Position numbers and translations under genes: made by a program. Of a stretch of 13,458 nt of DNA, positions 13,258 through 13,458 are shown in pieces. Where the stretch lies: positions 1 through 13,458 of the forward strand of contig JAJZIE010000045.1 of the NCBI GenBank assembly GCA_021810725.1, in the 5' to 3' direction. Source of the stretch: Bacillota bacterium. GTDB lineage: Bacteria > Bacillota > Sulfobacillia > JAJZYS01 > JAJYTV01. The first letter of the stretch is position 1. Every line of letters starts with the position of its first letter. The notes below the pieces were generated by a model. That model had not been told where the DNA came from and did no database searches. It saw only the letters and a program-made list of their open reading frames with translations.

Positions 13258-13458
13258 GGGCTCGTAACAGTTCACTGGGCACTGGCGAAAACCAAGTCGG
13301 TGATCGTGGTCGAGGATCTGAACGTGCGGGGCATGGTGCGTAACCGGCATCTGGCTCGGCACATCTCGGATGCTGGCTGGTCGGAGTTCCGGCGGATGCT
13401 GGCATACAAGACGGAGTGGTGCGGCTCGCACCTTGTGGTGGCTCCCATTGGACCTCTC
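13258..13458 (+). pseudogene. TnpB (IS200/IS605-family OrfB) remnant, 5' truncated
   Basis: The frame reads GLVTVHWALAKTKSVIVVED, then LNVRGMVRNRHLARHISDAG, then WSEFRRMLAYKTEWCG, and continues past the window edge. VVEDLNVRGM is the RuvC-II block of TnpB, with its catalytic glutamate, and the following SDAGWxEFRRMLxYK is diagnostic of the family. The first half of the protein, including the RuvC-I aspartate, is absent: only 21 bases separate the BMP terminator from the first recognisable residue, and no start codon or ribosome binding site suits. The C-terminal zinc-finger part may follow beyond the window. This is a decayed or rearranged insertion-sequence fragment; no element end or guide-RNA region is identifiable here. 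Confidence 0.85.

Noticed and set aside
12..13458. CRISPR arrays, tRNA or rRNA genes, phage attachment sites
   Set aside because: No regularly spaced direct repeats, cloverleaf sequences or rRNA signatures were found by reading both strands.

Overview
The window is GC-rich DNA from a bacterium that reads as Gram-positive-like. The clues are strong AAGGAGG-type ribosome binding sites, frequent TTG and GTG starts, a small Bacillus-type signal peptidase, a RocB-type peptidase homologue and a lipoprotein glycosidase of a family known from Alicyclobacillus. A high-GC Bacillota lineage fits best, but Actinomycetota or Chloroflexota cannot be excluded from sequence alone. TGA is the stop codon of most genes here, so the standard code applies. 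No rRNA, tRNA or CRISPR array was seen.

Layout. (1) Positions 1-3463 are all on the minus strand. In transcription order: a PcaF-like thiolase, type I signal peptidase, a small degenerate receiver-like protein, a FlaR-like P-loop NTPase (ATGA overlap with the previous gene) and a MIP/aquaporin channel cut by the window edge. (2) Positions 3464-3713 form a divergent control region holding a striking minus-strand promoter-like element. (3) Positions 3714-6384, plus strand: a RocB-like M20-type metallohydrolase and, 19 bases later, a P1/DmpA-type self-processing aminopeptidase. (4) Positions 6381-7517, minus strand: a DAO-family FAD oxidoreductase, convergent with the aminopeptidase; the two share a CTAG that supplies both stop codons. 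(5) Positions 7518-7955: no gene seen, some potential RNA structure. (6) Positions 7956-11901, plus strand: an exported tandem PBP4-type protein whose second half has lost the catalytic motifs, then a GH113-like lipoprotein interrupted by an in-frame TGA. (7) Positions 12150-13193: a BMP/PnrA-family solute-binding protein without a lipobox, bracketed by strong hairpins. (8) Positions 13258-13458: the C-terminal part of a TnpB (IS200/IS605 family), lacking its N-terminal half.

Two themes emerge. One is peptide and amino-acid salvage: the RocB-like enzyme, the aminopeptidase, the amino-acid-oxidase-like flavoprotein and perhaps the thiolase further down a degradation route. The other is the cell envelope: the PBP4 protein, the glycosidase, the signal peptidase and the channel. 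These links are inferred from gene content and spacing. No clearly new defence or mobile system is visible. The best leads are the PBP4 tandem with a dead second copy, the TGA-interrupted glycosidase, and palindromes placed inside two promoter-like elements.
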